Source of the DNA: Jeotgalibacillus sp. S-D1
GTDB lineage: Bacteria > Bacillota > Bacilli > Bacillales > Jeotgalibacillaceae
DNA: 64,000 nucleotides
Reading direction: 5' to 3'
NCBI RefSeq assembly: GCF_004358665.1
Contig: NZ_SMZR01000001.1
Location: forward strand, 1,178,001 to 1,242,000
A program made the position numbers and the translations under genes. The stretch's first letter is position 1; each line of letters starts with the position of its first letter. Shown here one piece after another: positions 24,606 through 33,232 of this stretch. The notes beneath the pieces are model-generated. The model had not been told where the DNA came from. It saw only the letters and a list, made by a program, of their open reading frames with translations, and ran no database searches.

Positions 24606-25719
24606 TACCTAGTGCCTCTTCAACCGGATAAAGGCTTAAATCAATTTCTGTATTTATATCTAATGCAAGCTTTGCCAATTCAGCCCCTAAGTATGGACCA
24701 ACGGTTAATCCTGATGCGCCAAGACCATTGGCTAAAAGCATTCCTTCGGTTCCTGGAATCTTTCCGATTACAGGCAAAAACCCGGGTGTAAATGGACGAA
24801 ATCCTACTCGTGTTTCCACGATCTCTGCTGCTGCAAGACCCGGAGCAACTTTTAACGCTTTATCCAGTATTTCGTGGATTCCGCCTGCTGTTATCCGTTC
24901 ATTAAAACCGATATTATTCTCATGTGTAGCACCCACCACAATTTTATTCGGATTAAACGACAAAATATATTGATCATTAGGCGGCATGACAACCGGCCAG
25001 GTATCTGTCTTCAGATCATCAATTTTCAAATGGATGATTTGCGCTTTTTGGGAAGTAATCAAAAAGTTAATTCCCAGAGGAATCAATAATTCAGATGCCC
25101 ATGCTCCAGCTGTTAGAATTACTTTATCGGCAAACAATTCTTCATCATGTACACGAACACCTGTAATTTGATTGTTTTCAGTCAATAAACTGGCATTGCC
25201 AAATCTTAGTTCAGCTCCATGTTTTTTAGCGGCTGAAATCAACGCACTGCATAATGCGCTGCCATCCACCCGCGCACCGCCGGAAATGTGAAGTGCACTA
25301 TACTCATTTGACAAAACAGGAAATAAGTTTTGCGTTTCTTCTTGTGTTAACCGAGTAATTTCACCTATTTCCGGTGCATCTGATCTTCTTTGGACTGCAC
25401 GCTTCTCCATCTTTTCTAATTTCTCATCATCATTATGAATACTGATGGCTCCAACCCTTTTATAGCCGGTTTCAATTTCCCCGTCCTCTTCAAGCATCGA
25501 AATTAGTTCCTTATAGTATGCAGCTCCGCTCTTCGCCAGCTGATACCATGCCTTATTTCTTCGCTGCGAGAGCCAGGGACATATGATGCCTGCAGCAGCA
25601 TTTGTAGCCTGACCAGGCTCCTGCCTGTCAATCAGTGTTACCTTTATTCCTTTTTTCGCTAAATGGTACGTGGTGGACGCACCCAAAATGCCTCCGCCCA
25701 CTACAATAATTGATTTCAT
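24601..25719 (-). CDS. FAD-dependent D-amino acid/glycine oxidoreductase (DAO family)
   Basis: 372 residues with an N-terminal FAD motif VVGGGILGASTTYHLAKKG, NAAAGIICPWLSQRRN, VILTAGAWASELL and a C-terminal VGFRPFTPGFLPVIG ... NGLGASGLTVGPY. This is the DAO fold used by glycine oxidase, D-amino acid dehydrogenase and sarcosine oxidase. The substrate cannot be fixed by eye. AGGTG precedes the ATG at 25719; the GTG at 25728 is less likely. It is monocistronic. No thiamine biosynthesis genes are adjacent, so a ThiO-type role is not supported by context. Confidence 0.85.
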   Translation of the reverse strand: MKSIIVVGGGILGASTTYHLAKKGIKVTLIDRQEPGQATNAAAGIICPWLSQRRNKAWYQLAKSGAAYYKELISMLEEDGEIETGYKRVGAISIHNDDEKLEKMEKRAVQRRSDAPEIGEITRLTQEETQNLFPVLSNEYSALHISGGARVDGSALCSALISAAKKHGAELRFGNASLLTENNQITGVRVHDEELFADKVILTAGAWASELLIPLGINFLITSQKAQIIHLKIDDLKTDTWPVVMPPNDQYILSFNPNKIVVGATHENNIGFNERITAGGIHEILDKALKVAPGLAAAEIVETRVGFRPFTPGFLPVIGKIPGTEGMLLANGLGASGLTVGPYLGAELAKLALDINTEIDLSLYPVEEALGK

Positions 25720-25883
25720 ACTGTACACCTATTTTCTATCATTTCTATTTATACTATACGTCTATTGTACAAGACTTAAACTACTCTCTCAATTTATGAA
25801 AAAAGGAAATATCTCGCTATAACGCTAGCTTATGTACGCAGAGTCTGTTACGATGGAAGAGATACATGAAGGAGGGATCCGTT

Positions 25884-26309
25884 ATGACTATTGATACTCA
25901 TAACTATGTCTACGGAATTGAAGCTGCTGCCTCCATCCTAGGATTAACAGAAGAATTAGTTGAACACGAGCTTAATGATCATGTAATTTCATCGAATAAA
26001 ATACAGTCTGTCCACGTATTTGATCGGTCACAGCTATTTGCTCGACGTTATCATACCATTAACGAGCAAATAAAGAGTTTAAGCATAATTTATAAATCGA
26101 TCCCTTTATTTGATGACAAACTGACTGTCGCCAATGGAACTCAACGGCAGGATGTTGCTGGTATATTGGCAGAACTTGAACGTTCTGTGCTTTCACGAGG
26201 TTTAAGAGGAAACCAGGAAGTGCGGATTTCCTATGGAGGTCATATTATGAACATTCCATGTGATATCCGATTTTATCAAGACGATATGAAAGTCATTTTC
26301 TTTAAATAA
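25884..26309 (+). CDS. Hypothetical protein with helix-turn-helix-like N-terminus
   Basis: 141 residues from the ATG at 25884 with AAGGAGGGA 7 nt upstream; the frame's first ATG at 25866 lies before that box. The N-terminus (YGIEAAASILGLTEELVEHELNDHVI) has the spacing of a MerR/excisionase-type helix-turn-helix. The C-terminal half is mixed alpha/beta (LAELERSVLSRGLRGNQEVR). I do not recognise it. It could be a small regulator; DNA binding is only a guess. Confidence 0.7.
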   Translation: MTIDTHNYVYGIEAAASILGLTEELVEHELNDHVISSNKIQSVHVFDRSQLFARRYHTINEQIKSLSIIYKSIPLFDDKLTVANGTQRQDVAGILAELERSVLSRGLRGNQEVRISYGGHIMNIPCDIRFYQDDMKVIFFK

Positions 26310-26319
26310 ACATTACTTT

Positions 26320-26361
26320 AACAGCCTTTCACTGTCAGCAGTGGAGGGCTGTTTTATTTTT
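26320..26361 (+). terminator. Terminator
   Basis: AACAGCC...CACTG pairs with CAGTG...GGGCTGTT and is followed by TTATTTTT. Confidence 0.8.
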
Positions 26362-26461
26362 GTTGAGGGTTTGTAAAAGATATATTAATTTCAATAAATC
26401 TGCTATTTTCCTCTGTCCTGCTACATACAGTAGTAGAAACGATCCTTGAAAGGGTGATTCA

Positions 26462-27073
26462 ATGGACCTTCCAGTAACGATCAGCACCAGAGCCGTTATA
26501 AAACAATCTCCAAACATACGCGTTTATTATCCCGTCGTTTCGGATTTGCCAAATAAAGCTGCCGAAATGAATATCAATGTCGCAATTGTTGAAACATTAA
26601 ACAGAATGTTGCTGGATTTAGGTTACCATGATCAAAACCTGGTTGAAATGCAGGGATACTTTGAGATAAAAACAAATGAAAGAAGAATTCTGAGTTTGAC
26701 GCTCCTGGTATATTCCTTTACAGGAGGTGCCCATGGGTTAACAATGGTTAAATCATTAACCTTTAATGTTGATACAGGGAAAAACTATCAGCTATACGAA
26801 TTGTTTAAACCTGACAGCTTATATGTTGAAAGATTATCTTCGATTATTAGTGAAAAAATCACACTGTGGGATATTCAATTATTAGATGAATTTACTAAGA
26901 TTCGTTATGATCAGGATTATTATCTTGCTGATCACAGCATTGTTATTTATTTTCAGCTGTATGAAATTACACCATATGTTGCAGGGTTTCCTTACTTTCC
27001 AATTCCAATACTGGATGTATCCGATATTATTTTAGACAAAGGACCATTAGGGATCTTGCTGCCATTCACTTAA
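26462..27073 (+). CDS. DUF4163/DUF3298-domain protein (RsiV/PdaC-like)
   Basis: 203 residues without a signal peptide. The pattern INVAIVETLNRMLLDL, FTGGAHGLTMVKSLTFNVDTGKNYQLYELFKP, YYLADHSIVIYFQLYEITPYVAGFPYFPIP is that of the paired DUF4163-DUF3298 domains found at the C-terminus of RsiV (which binds lysozyme) and in PdaC. Here there is no membrane anchor or catalytic domain, so it is a free-standing domain of unknown binding role. GAAAGGG precedes the ATG. Confidence 0.82.
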   Translation: MDLPVTISTRAVIKQSPNIRVYYPVVSDLPNKAAEMNINVAIVETLNRMLLDLGYHDQNLVEMQGYFEIKTNERRILSLTLLVYSFTGGAHGLTMVKSLTFNVDTGKNYQLYELFKPDSLYVERLSSIISEKITLWDIQLLDEFTKIRYDQDYYLADHSIVIYFQLYEITPYVAGFPYFPIPILDVSDIILDKGPLGILLPFT

Positions 27074-27084
27074 GTGCATGAACG

Positions 27085-27128
27085 AAAAAACCTCAACCCG
27101 GAATTAATTTAAGGAATTGAGGTTTTTT
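27085..27128. terminator. Bidirectional terminator
   Basis: AAAAAACCTCAA pairs with TTGAGGTTTTTT, with T runs on both strands. It separates the convergent DUF3298 and alcohol dehydrogenase genes. Confidence 0.85.
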
Positions 27129-27146
27129 CACAAGGAAAAACAGTTA

Positions 27147-28286
27147 TTAAGGCTTCAACACTACCTTTACACATTCATCTTCATGATCATTGAAAATTTT
27201 ATACGCTTCACTTGCCTGATCCAGACTCATTTTATGAGAGACAATTTCAGTCGGATCAAATTCTCCTGATTGAATCATATCAAATAATTTCGGCATGTAA
27301 TGAATAACAGGGGCTTGTCCCATTTTCAACTCAATATTGCGTTCGAAAATGTTTCCAAGAGGGAACATATTATACATTGAACCATAGACGCCAGTAAGCT
27401 GTATCGTTCCGAATTTTCTAACGGCGTTAATCGCAATATCAACAGCGCTTAATGTTCCTCCCTGCAGCTTCAATTTTTGGCCAATTTCCTCCATCACAGA
27501 TTTTTTTCCATCCATGCCTACACAATCAATAACAGCGTCCACACCGCCTTCTGTTATTTCTTTTATATGAAGACCCATATCGTTAAACTCATCAAAATTA
27601 AAAATCTCAACCTTGTTCATCTTTTTGGCCCGATCTAAACGGTAAGGAAGATTGTCTACGGCAATAACCCTTTTTGCCCCTTTCATCCAGGCAAACTTTT
27701 GGGCCATCAAGCCGATAGGTCCACACCCGAGTATTGCTACTGTATCTCCTTTTTTTACACCTGCGCTTTCGATACTCCAGTAAGCTGTAGGCAGCACATC
27801 AGACATAAACAGCAAGGCTTCATCCTCCAGTTCTACCGATTTCGGAATAACAAACGGCATGAAGTTTCCAAACGGCACCCTGAGGTATTCAGCCTGGCCT
27901 CCTGGATGATTCCCATATCGCTCAGTAAAACCGAAATAGCCTCCGGTGTCGATTTCAGGATTTGGATTTGATTCATCGCACTGACTTTCTAAGTCATTTT
28001 GACAATAGTAGCATTGTCCGCATGAAATATTAAATGGAATGACAACCCTGTCTCCTTTTTTAACCTTGGTTACATCAGGTCCCACTTCTTCAACAATGCC
28101 CATTGGTTCATGGCCCACTACATAGTCCTTATGCGTAGGCAAAGCTCCCTGGTAAATATGCAGATCTGAACCGCAAATAGCTGTAGACGTAATTTTAACA
28201 ATAATATCATCATTTTTTTGCAGCTTTGCATCAGGCACTTCTTTTACCTGCATGTCTTTTAACCCTTGAAATGTTACACCCTTCAT
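27147..28286 (-). CDS. Zinc-dependent alcohol dehydrogenase (formaldehyde dehydrogenase-like subgroup)
   Basis: Medium-chain dehydrogenase/reductase of about 379 residues. Catalytic zinc ligands are in TAICGSDLH and GHEPMG; the structural zinc site is [15 protein letters not shown]; the NAD site is [15 protein letters not shown]. The 20-residue insert after the structural zinc loop ([19 protein letters not shown]) is typical of the glutathione-independent formaldehyde dehydrogenase-like group, including YycR-type proteins. AGGAGG precedes the ATG at 28286. Substrate unknown. Confidence 0.88.
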   Translation of the reverse strand: MKGVTFQGLKDMQVKEVPDAKLQKNDDIIVKITSTAICGSDLHIYQGALPTHKDYVVGHEPMGIVEEVGPDVTKVKKGDRVVIPFNISCGQCYYCQNDLESQCDESNPNPEIDTGGYFGFTERYGNHPGGQAEYLRVPFGNFMPFVIPKSVELEDEALLFMSDVLPTAYWSIESAGVKKGDTVAILGCGPIGLMAQKFAWMKGAKRVIAVDNLPYRLDRAKKMNKVEIFNFDEFNDMGLHIKEITEGGVDAVIDCVGMDGKKSVMEEIGQKLKLQGGTLSAVDIAINAVRKFGTIQLTGVYGSMYNMFPLGNIFERNIELKMGQAPVIHYMPKLFDMIQSGEFDPTEIVSHKMSLDQASEAYKIFNDHEDECVKVVLKP

Positions 28287-28395
28287 AAGATGACCTCCTA
28301 TTTTATTTTCTATAGATACCATTCCCTCAATTATTCAGACTAATCTGATATAAAAGCACTATTATGGTAAAAATAACCTGCATTTAAGAGGAAAG

Positions 28396-28433
28396 AAATA
28401 AAAAACGCACTTGCCGCTTACAGCAAGTGCGTT
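28396..28433 (-). terminator. Terminator
   Basis: AACGCACTTGC pairs with GCAAGTGCGTT. On the minus strand it is followed by TTTTTATTTC. Confidence 0.85.
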
Positions 28434-28441
28434 GACATTCC

Positions 28442-28738
28442 TTATCCACTTGTTAGATCGCCAAGCCCGTTAAACAGTACATTAGAGCCATCGGGTCCTT
28501 CATTCACATTGTGAATGAGGGCTTCCCCTACAAAATGATGGCCATTTCCTGTGCTCACATCAATAATAAAGGGCTTATCATTATATAAACCCTTCTCAAT
28601 CATCCGGTCATCCGTTGTGCATAATAGTTCTATTTCCCATGTATGCAAATTCTTGTCCTTTTGATGATAAAGGAAGCCTCTTTTAAAGTTGAAGTTCACT
28701 CCATCCGCTTTAAGTGCCTTGATTTCATATTCAACCAT
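28442..28738 (-). CDS. Hypothetical protein, 98 residues
   Basis: Acidic, soluble protein (MVEYEIKALKADGVNFNFKR...GDLTSG) with a GGAG box 7 nt before the ATG and its own terminator. The mixed beta-rich pattern with VSTGNGHHFVGEALIHN in the middle is not one I recognise. Likely monocistronic. Confidence 0.7.
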   Translation of the reverse strand: MVEYEIKALKADGVNFNFKRGFLYHQKDKNLHTWEIELLCTTDDRMIEKGLYNDKPFIIDVSTGNGHHFVGEALIHNVNEGPDGSNVLFNGLGDLTSG

Positions 28739-28845
28739 CCAATCAACTCCTTTAATTCCATACGGTACAATTCAGGATATGATCAAGCAGGGAAACATAT
28801 ACTACGATAAGAACTAAATTTTTTACACTAAAAATAGTTAAAAAA

Positions 28846-28989
28846 TTATATTCTCCGGCGATTTAAAATAGATCTGAGCATCTTTTCATGTCTTTTTTCT
28901 TCTCTGGTTTTTCCTTCCCACTTCGTTATTTTTATGGGTATAGGATAATTACCTCCTTTTATTCCTTCATAGCTTCCCTCTTCACTCAT
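28846..28989 (-). CDS. Small basic protein, 47 residues
   Basis: ATG at 28989 behind AGGGGGCAAGG opens a 47-codon frame: MSEEGSYEGIKGGNYPIPIK, then a strongly basic half with KRHEKMLRSILNRRRI. The frame and ribosome site are good but the size is small. It lies downstream of the toxin-antitoxin pair terminator and may be independent. Function unknown. Confidence 0.5.
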   Translation of the reverse strand: MSEEGSYEGIKGGNYPIPIKITKWEGKTREEKRHEKMLRSILNRRRI

Positions 28990-29051
28990 TACCTTGCCCC
29001 CTTACTCACAGTGGATGTTATGTATTCTATGCTGAAATTTTTCTTTATACA

Positions 29052-29089
29052 CAAAAACATCCTATTAAGCCCTCAGGCATTAATAGGAT
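29052..29089 (-). terminator. Terminator of the SpoIIS-like operon
   Basis: TCCTATTAA (29060-29068) pairs with TTAATAGGA (29080-29088), followed on the minus strand by TGTTTTTGTG. Confidence 0.75.
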
Positions 29090-29107
29090 TGATTGTAAAA
29101 GCAATGA

Positions 29108-29329
29108 TTATAATTTTTTTAACGCTTTTTTCCGCAGTACCTCTAGCTGTTTCGATTGGGCTGTGACAGATGAATCATCTATATGTGTAATTGGCATATT
29201 ATACTCGCGCATCATATCCTCAAGCGGCGTTACTTGCTTCTGTGTCGTACTGGCACGGTGCAATCGTTTGGGTTTTCTCTTGATTTTTTGTGTGCTTCCA
29301 ACTCCTATTGGTGTCCTTATCAGATTCAT
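29108..29329 (-). CDS. Putative SpoIISB-like antitoxin
   Basis: 73 residues, basic at the N-terminus (KIKRKPKRLHRASTTQKQ) and low in hydrophobic residues, as expected for the intrinsically disordered SpoIISB antitoxin that clamps onto SpoIISA. The strong AAAGGAGGG 6 nt before the ATG and a separate SigA promoter imply high, independent expression. It follows the SpoIISA-like gene by 74 bp in the same direction. Direct similarity to Bacillus subtilis SpoIISB (56 residues) is weak, so the assignment rests on position, size and charge. Confidence 0.6.
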   Translation of the reverse strand: MNLIRTPIGVGSTQKIKRKPKRLHRASTTQKQVTPLEDMMREYNMPITHIDDSSVTAQSKQLEVLRKKALKKL

Positions 29330-29360
29330 GAGAACCCTCCTTTACCAGCCTGTTTATTAT

Positions 29361-29390
29361 ATTATACCCGATTTGCTGTATTTATCACAA
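29361..29390 (-). promoter_or_regulatory. Promoter of the putative antitoxin gene
   Basis: TTGTGA (29385-29390), 18-bp spacer, perfect TATAAT (29361-29366), lying in the toxin-antitoxin gap. It would give extra antitoxin transcript. Confidence 0.65.
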
Positions 29391-29403
29391 CTAAACAGTC
29401 CAT

Positions 29404-30273
29404 TTATGCATTGATGCCCAGATAAATATAAGCTAAATCAGTAATCAACAGCGGATCAAGCTCTAACAATGTGCCGGTATCTTCTATTAAAAAAATGACG
29501 TAGGAATCCTTCCCTCTGATAAAGATCGGACAAAGATGAGCAATGTTTTCCTCCTCTTTATTTAATGCAAGAACAGTGCCATTCCATACCTGCTGGATTG
29601 CACGTTCACTTGTTGAGCGGCTGTCGGTGCTATCTTCCTTTGGTATATCTGCCATTTCCTCCAGGCTAAGTGAATGAACGCGCTCAATTCTGTTAATGAG
29701 CGCCCGAAATTCTTCTGTAATTGCCTCATCATTTTCACTCCGGGTCCCCATTCGATATAACACCATTTTTAAACCAAATTCATTTGGATAATAACTTAGA
29801 AATGTTTGAAACGCTTCTCTTTCACTAAGACCTTGCTCTGCAATTTTCCTTTTAACAAAGTGAGCGGTTTGAACCAGCTGAGAAAAATAATTTAGTTTGG
29901 CTTTGCGATTGCGTTCATTTGTGGCATTTTGCTGAATATATTTTTTGGCATCATCATGGGAACCAAATTCTGTATTCCATATCTTTGTAATGGTAGGCGT
30001 TGAAAGCACGGCTATGTCAGTAAAGATCACAGCTATGGCTGCCATTAACAAGTATCTCCAATCATCAATACGGATTTGATTTAGCATACCCAGCAGACAA
30101 ATTAAAACGGTAAATAAAAAATAAAGTGTTTTTCTGTACAAAGGAAGATTTTCTCTATATCGGTTGTCTACTTTAAAAAAGTTTATCACGCTTATAATAT
30201 AAACTCCTATGAGAAAAACTAAAAAGGTTCCGATAGCTATTTGAACCCATAAAAAGTGAAATTCTTTGACCAA
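29404..30273 (-). CDS. SpoIISA-like membrane toxin
   Basis: 289 residues with three N-terminal membrane segments near 10-32, 49-66 and 73-92, then a cytosolic domain. The motifs RKTLYFLFTVLICLLGML, DDWRYLLMAAIAVIFTDIAVLS and, at the C-terminus, DSYVIFLIEDTGTLLELDPLL correspond to segments of Bacillus subtilis SpoIISA (RKTWYLLF..., YVIKLTSD...EFDYLL). SpoIISA disrupts the envelope of cells unless SpoIISB is present. This protein is about 40 residues longer than the 248-residue B. subtilis form. Start is TTG at 30273 with a weak ribosome site, so toxin translation should be low compared with the antitoxin. Confidence 0.8.
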   Translation of the reverse strand: MVKEFHFLWVQIAIGTFLVFLIGVYIISVINFFKVDNRYRENLPLYRKTLYFLFTVLICLLGMLNQIRIDDWRYLLMAAIAVIFTDIAVLSTPTITKIWNTEFGSHDDAKKYIQQNATNERNRKAKLNYFSQLVQTAHFVKRKIAEQGLSEREAFQTFLSYYPNEFGLKMVLYRMGTRSENDEAITEEFRALINRIERVHSLSLEEMADIPKEDSTDSRSTSERAIQQVWNGTVLALNKEEENIAHLCPIFIRGKDSYVIFLIEDTGTLLELDPLLITDLAYIYLGINA

Positions 30274-30375
30274 TTACTTCACATCCCAGTCTGTCATTGT
30301 AATTTCTCTTATTTAACTATATTCGATAAAAGGAAGAAAACTCCTTTTTAAATCATGTTTTCTCTAAATAAAACA

Positions 30376-30412
30376 TAAAAAAACACACCTCAGACAAAGT
30401 GTGTTTTTTAAT
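30376..30412 (-). terminator. Terminator of the tRNA gene
   Basis: AACACAC pairs with GTGTGTT. On the minus strand T7 follows the stem, directly after the tRNA 3' end. Confidence 0.8.
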
Positions 30413-30415
30413 CGA

Positions 30416-30487
30416 TGATCTGGGAGGGATTCGAACCCCCGACCCCATCCCTGTCAAGGATGTATTCTCCCGCTGAACTACCAGATC
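30416..30487 (-). tRNA. tRNA-Val (anticodon GAC)
   Basis: The minus strand folds into a full cloverleaf of 72 nt. The acceptor stem is GATCTGG/CCAGATC, with D stem GTTC/GAAT. The anticodon stem is CATCC/GGATG with loop TTGACAG (anticodon GAC, valine GUC/GUU). The T arm is GGGGG-TTCGAAT-CCCTC (one G-T pair), and the discriminator base is A. The CCA end is not encoded. Confidence 0.93.
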
Positions 30488-30544
30488 TTTGTTTTAATTG
30501 TTATTTCATTAACTTACTGCATAGAATCGTTAACGACATTTATA

Positions 30545-30573
30545 ATTTTATTCGATAAAAAATCGTTCGTCAA
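30545..30573 (-). promoter_or_regulatory. Promoter of tRNA-Val
   Basis: TTGACG (30568-30573), 17-bp spacer, TAAAAT (30545-30550), about 57 bp upstream of the mature 5' end. Confidence 0.65.
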
Positions 30574-30603
30574 TCCTTTTTTACATAAAATTAACTTGTT
30601 CCT

Positions 30604-30643
30604 TTATTTAAAAGAACCTGACGAATTTCTCGTCAGGTTCAGG
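30604..30643 (-). terminator. Terminator of the TRAP operon
   Basis: GAACCTGACGA pairs with TCGTCAGGTTC, followed by TTTTAAATAAAGG on the minus strand. Confidence 0.85.
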
Positions 30644-30647
30644 TAAA

Positions 30648-32636
30648 TTACGCTTGAGCTGTTTGTACTTTATTTGTATCTTTACGTTTCCATACAAGTT
30701 GAAGAATAAGTAAGGCAATAAATAGCACCGCTCCCAATATATCTGTCAGCCCTTCAGGATAGATGAGCATTAATCCCGCTGCTGCTGCGAGAAGTCGTTC
30801 GATTGGATGAACTCTGCGGTACCAGTACCCGATGACGGCTGCCCCGATGGCAGTCATGCCTGCCAGGGCAGTAATAACGGATATTCCAATCTCCAAAGCA
30901 TTGGTATCAATCAAAAGAAGCTGCGGAGAAAGCACGAACATATATGGAATGATAAATGCGCCAATAGCAAGCTTAGCTGCATTGACACCGGTTTTTATCG
31001 GTTCCCCGCCTGATACCCCTGCGGCCGCAAACGCTGCTAAAGCTACTGGAGGAGTGATATCAGCTACAATACCAAAATAAAATACGAATAGATGGGCAGC
31101 TAAAGGAGGTACATCCAGCAATATCAAGGCCGGTGCAGCTATGGTAGCTGTGATTACATAATTGGCTGTTGTTGGTGAACCCATTCCTAAAATAATGGCT
31201 GCAACCATCGTGAAGAACAACGTAAGCAGCAGTATCCCGCCGGATAAATCAACAAGACCATTTGCGAGCTTCAGCCCCAGACCTGTTCTGGTTACAACTC
31301 CAACAATCAGACCTGCACAGGCTGTTGCCACAGCTACCGATAAGGCAGTTCTTGCTCCATCCGCAAGACCATCAACAAATTTCTTCAGGTTAATTCTTGT
31401 GTCTTTTCGAATCAAACTGACAAGAATTGTTACAACAATCGAATAAAGTGCTGCACGAATAATTGAATTGCCATCAAGCAATAAAAATACGACAGCAAAA
31501 ATGGGTGTCAGTAAATAGATTTTTTTTAGTACAACTGATTTTTTCGGAATATCTTTATCCGGAAGCCCGGTCAGGCCAATTCTTTTTGCTTCAAAATGCG
31601 TTATAATCCAAATGCCGGAGAAATATAAAAGTGCAGGTATAGTAGCTGCCTTTGCAATTTCCCAGTAGGTGACACCACCGATGAATTCGACCATTAAAAA
31701 TGCAGCTGCTCCCATGATTGGAGGCATCAATTGTCCGCCGGTAGATGCTGCCGCCTCAACCCCGCCGGCAAACTCTTTCCGGTAGCCCAGTCTTTTCATC
31801 ATCGGTATCGTAAATGAACCTGAAGTGACAACATTAGCAACCGAGCTTCCGCTGATCGTCCCCTGCAGGGCACTGGAGAAAATGGCAACCTTTGCAGGTC
31901 CGCCAACCCTTTTCCCCGCAAAGGCAACAGCAAGGTCGTTGAAATATTGTCCTATTCCCGTTTTCACGAGAAATGCACCAAATAATAAAAACAAAAAGAT
32001 AAATGTGGCTGAGACATATAAAGGTGTTCCAAATATGCCCTCAGATGAGATGAACATGGTATTTACCAGCGCTTCAATATCCAATCCTCTGTGTCGGAGG
32101 AATCCGGGCATCTGCGGTCCAAAGTAGGCATAGGCCAAAAATAAACTGGCAATAACCGTGATTGGTAAACCGACTGCTCTTCTTGTTGCTTCAAGCACTA
32201 ATAAAATAGCAATAAGTCCAGTCCAAAAATCCAATGGTGAAATACTTCCAATGGTATTGACAATCCGTTCTTCATTTAGCGGATAATATGCTCCCACCCA
32301 TATTGAGATGGCAGCCAGTATGCCGTCATACCAGGGCAATCTGGTTTGATGCACAGATTTTTTTCGTGCAGGAAATAATAAGAATACCAGTGTAAGGGCG
32401 AACCCTAAGTGAATGGACAATAGGGTTTGTCTGGGAATTGACTGCGTGATCGCCGCATAAATTTGAAAAACTGAAAATGCGACCAGTCCAATAAATACAA
32501 CCCAATTTAAAAACCCTTTATACTCCCGTGTTCTGGCTTCAGGATCGTATTTTGCCAGCAATTCCTTCTGCTGTTCCTCTGTAAAAGCTTCTTTATTTTG
32601 AACAGTATGTTCATTAGTCTTTTGATCTTTTTCCAT
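30648..32636 (-). CDS. TRAP transporter permease, 4TM/12TM fusion (TAXI type)
   Basis: 662-residue integral membrane protein joining the small (4TM) and large (12TM) TRAP subunits. It has many hydrophobic spans and the large-subunit signatures SALQGTISGSSVANVVTSGSFTIP (253-276) and AAASTGGQLMPPIMGAAAFLM. It also has LGMGSPTTANYV and FGIVADITPPVALAAFAAAGVSGG. It uses an ion gradient to import a dicarboxylate-like or other anionic solute delivered by the TAXI binding protein. The ATG lies inside the end of the DUF1850 gene (GAGGAG 8 nt upstream), so the two are coupled. The solute is unknown. Confidence 0.93.
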   Translation of the reverse strand: MEKDQKTNEHTVQNKEAFTEEQQKELLAKYDPEARTREYKGFLNWVVFIGLVAFSVFQIYAAITQSIPRQTLLSIHLGFALTLVFLLFPARKKSVHQTRLPWYDGILAAISIWVGAYYPLNEERIVNTIGSISPLDFWTGLIAILLVLEATRRAVGLPITVIASLFLAYAYFGPQMPGFLRHRGLDIEALVNTMFISSEGIFGTPLYVSATFIFLFLLFGAFLVKTGIGQYFNDLAVAFAGKRVGGPAKVAIFSSALQGTISGSSVANVVTSGSFTIPMMKRLGYRKEFAGGVEAAASTGGQLMPPIMGAAAFLMVEFIGGVTYWEIAKAATIPALLYFSGIWIITHFEAKRIGLTGLPDKDIPKKSVVLKKIYLLTPIFAVVFLLLDGNSIIRAALYSIVVTILVSLIRKDTRINLKKFVDGLADGARTALSVAVATACAGLIVGVVTRTGLGLKLANGLVDLSGGILLLTLFFTMVAAIILGMGSPTTANYVITATIAAPALILLDVPPLAAHLFVFYFGIVADITPPVALAAFAAAGVSGGEPIKTGVNAAKLAIGAFIIPYMFVLSPQLLLIDTNALEIGISVITALAGMTAIGAAVIGYWYRRVHPIERLLAAAAGLMLIYPEGLTDILGAVLFIALLILQLVWKRKDTNKVQTAQA

Positions 32637-33159
32637 TCATTTTCACTCCTCTCATCAGTTGCAGCAATGTTAAATTTTTTACTTCAAACTTAACTAAAGA
32701 ACCAGGCTGTATATAGTCATCAAGCTTATACACCTGATTTGACAAAATTATTTTGTGACTCACTACCACCTGGCTTGTTCCTAAATTTATGGATGGAAAT
32801 ATCCTATTCATATTCTCAATAAAGTATTTTCCATCTTTTTCTACAAACTTTTCCCCTTTGAATAATGCGTTTGATGGCATGCCAATAGCCATGTCTTCGT
32901 ATTGGAGAGCGGTTTGCTGAATTCGGTTATCAGGTAAAACTTTGTATGTATCCACCACAGCAGACCGGTGGATGGAATGGATATATTCAAGCTGAAAAAC
33001 TTGCTCCTTCTCAACCGAGAGGTACGATAACAAATTATTTGATCTGAGATCTGAGAATACCAAAGCTTTTTTTACCGGTAAAAAAATAATTATCACAGAA
33101 ATTATTATAAGTGCAGATAGGGTCATAAGCCATATTATTTTTTTATTGCTTTCGTACAT
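32614..33159 (-). CDS. DUF1850-family membrane-anchored protein
   Basis: 181 residues with one membrane segment near 8-27 (IIWLMTLSALIIISVIIIFL) and an extracytoplasmic domain. The segment EYIHSIHRSAVVDTYKV is the DUF1850 hallmark. This family is found with TAXI-type TRAP transporters, where its job is undefined. GGAG precedes the ATG. It overlaps the permease gene by 23 nt. Confidence 0.85.
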   Translation of the reverse strand: MYESNKKIIWLMTLSALIIISVIIIFLPVKKALVFSDLRSNNLLSYLSVEKEQVFQLEYIHSIHRSAVVDTYKVLPDNRIQQTALQYEDMAIGMPSNALFKGEKFVEKDGKYFIENMNRIFPSINLGTSQVVVSHKIILSNQVYKLDDYIQPGSLVKFEVKNLTLLQLMRGVKMNGKRSKD

Positions 33160-33183
33160 TTTGGGTCATCTCCATAGTAACAA

Positions 33184-33213
33184 GCAAACAGGCCCAAAAA
33201 TGGACCTGTTCGC
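33184..33213 (-). other. Intercistronic hairpin in the TRAP operon
   Basis: GCAAACAGGCCC (33184-33195) pairs with GGACCTGTTCGC (33202-33213) between the binding-protein and DUF1850 genes. There is no long T run. Such hairpins often stabilise the upstream message so that the binding protein outnumbers the permease. Confidence 0.6.
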
Positions 33214-33232
33214 CAGTATTCGTCCCTTGCCC

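Noticed and set aside
28888-29166. Plus-strand 92-residue hydrophobic frame
   Set aside because: It overlaps the end of the putative antitoxin gene and the operon terminator, has no ribosome site, and lies antisense to a better small gene at 28846-28989.
30416-30487. tRNA-Asp reading of the tRNA gene
   Set aside because: With the five-pair anticodon stem CATCC/GGATG the loop is TTGACAG, so the anticodon is GAC (valine), not GTC.
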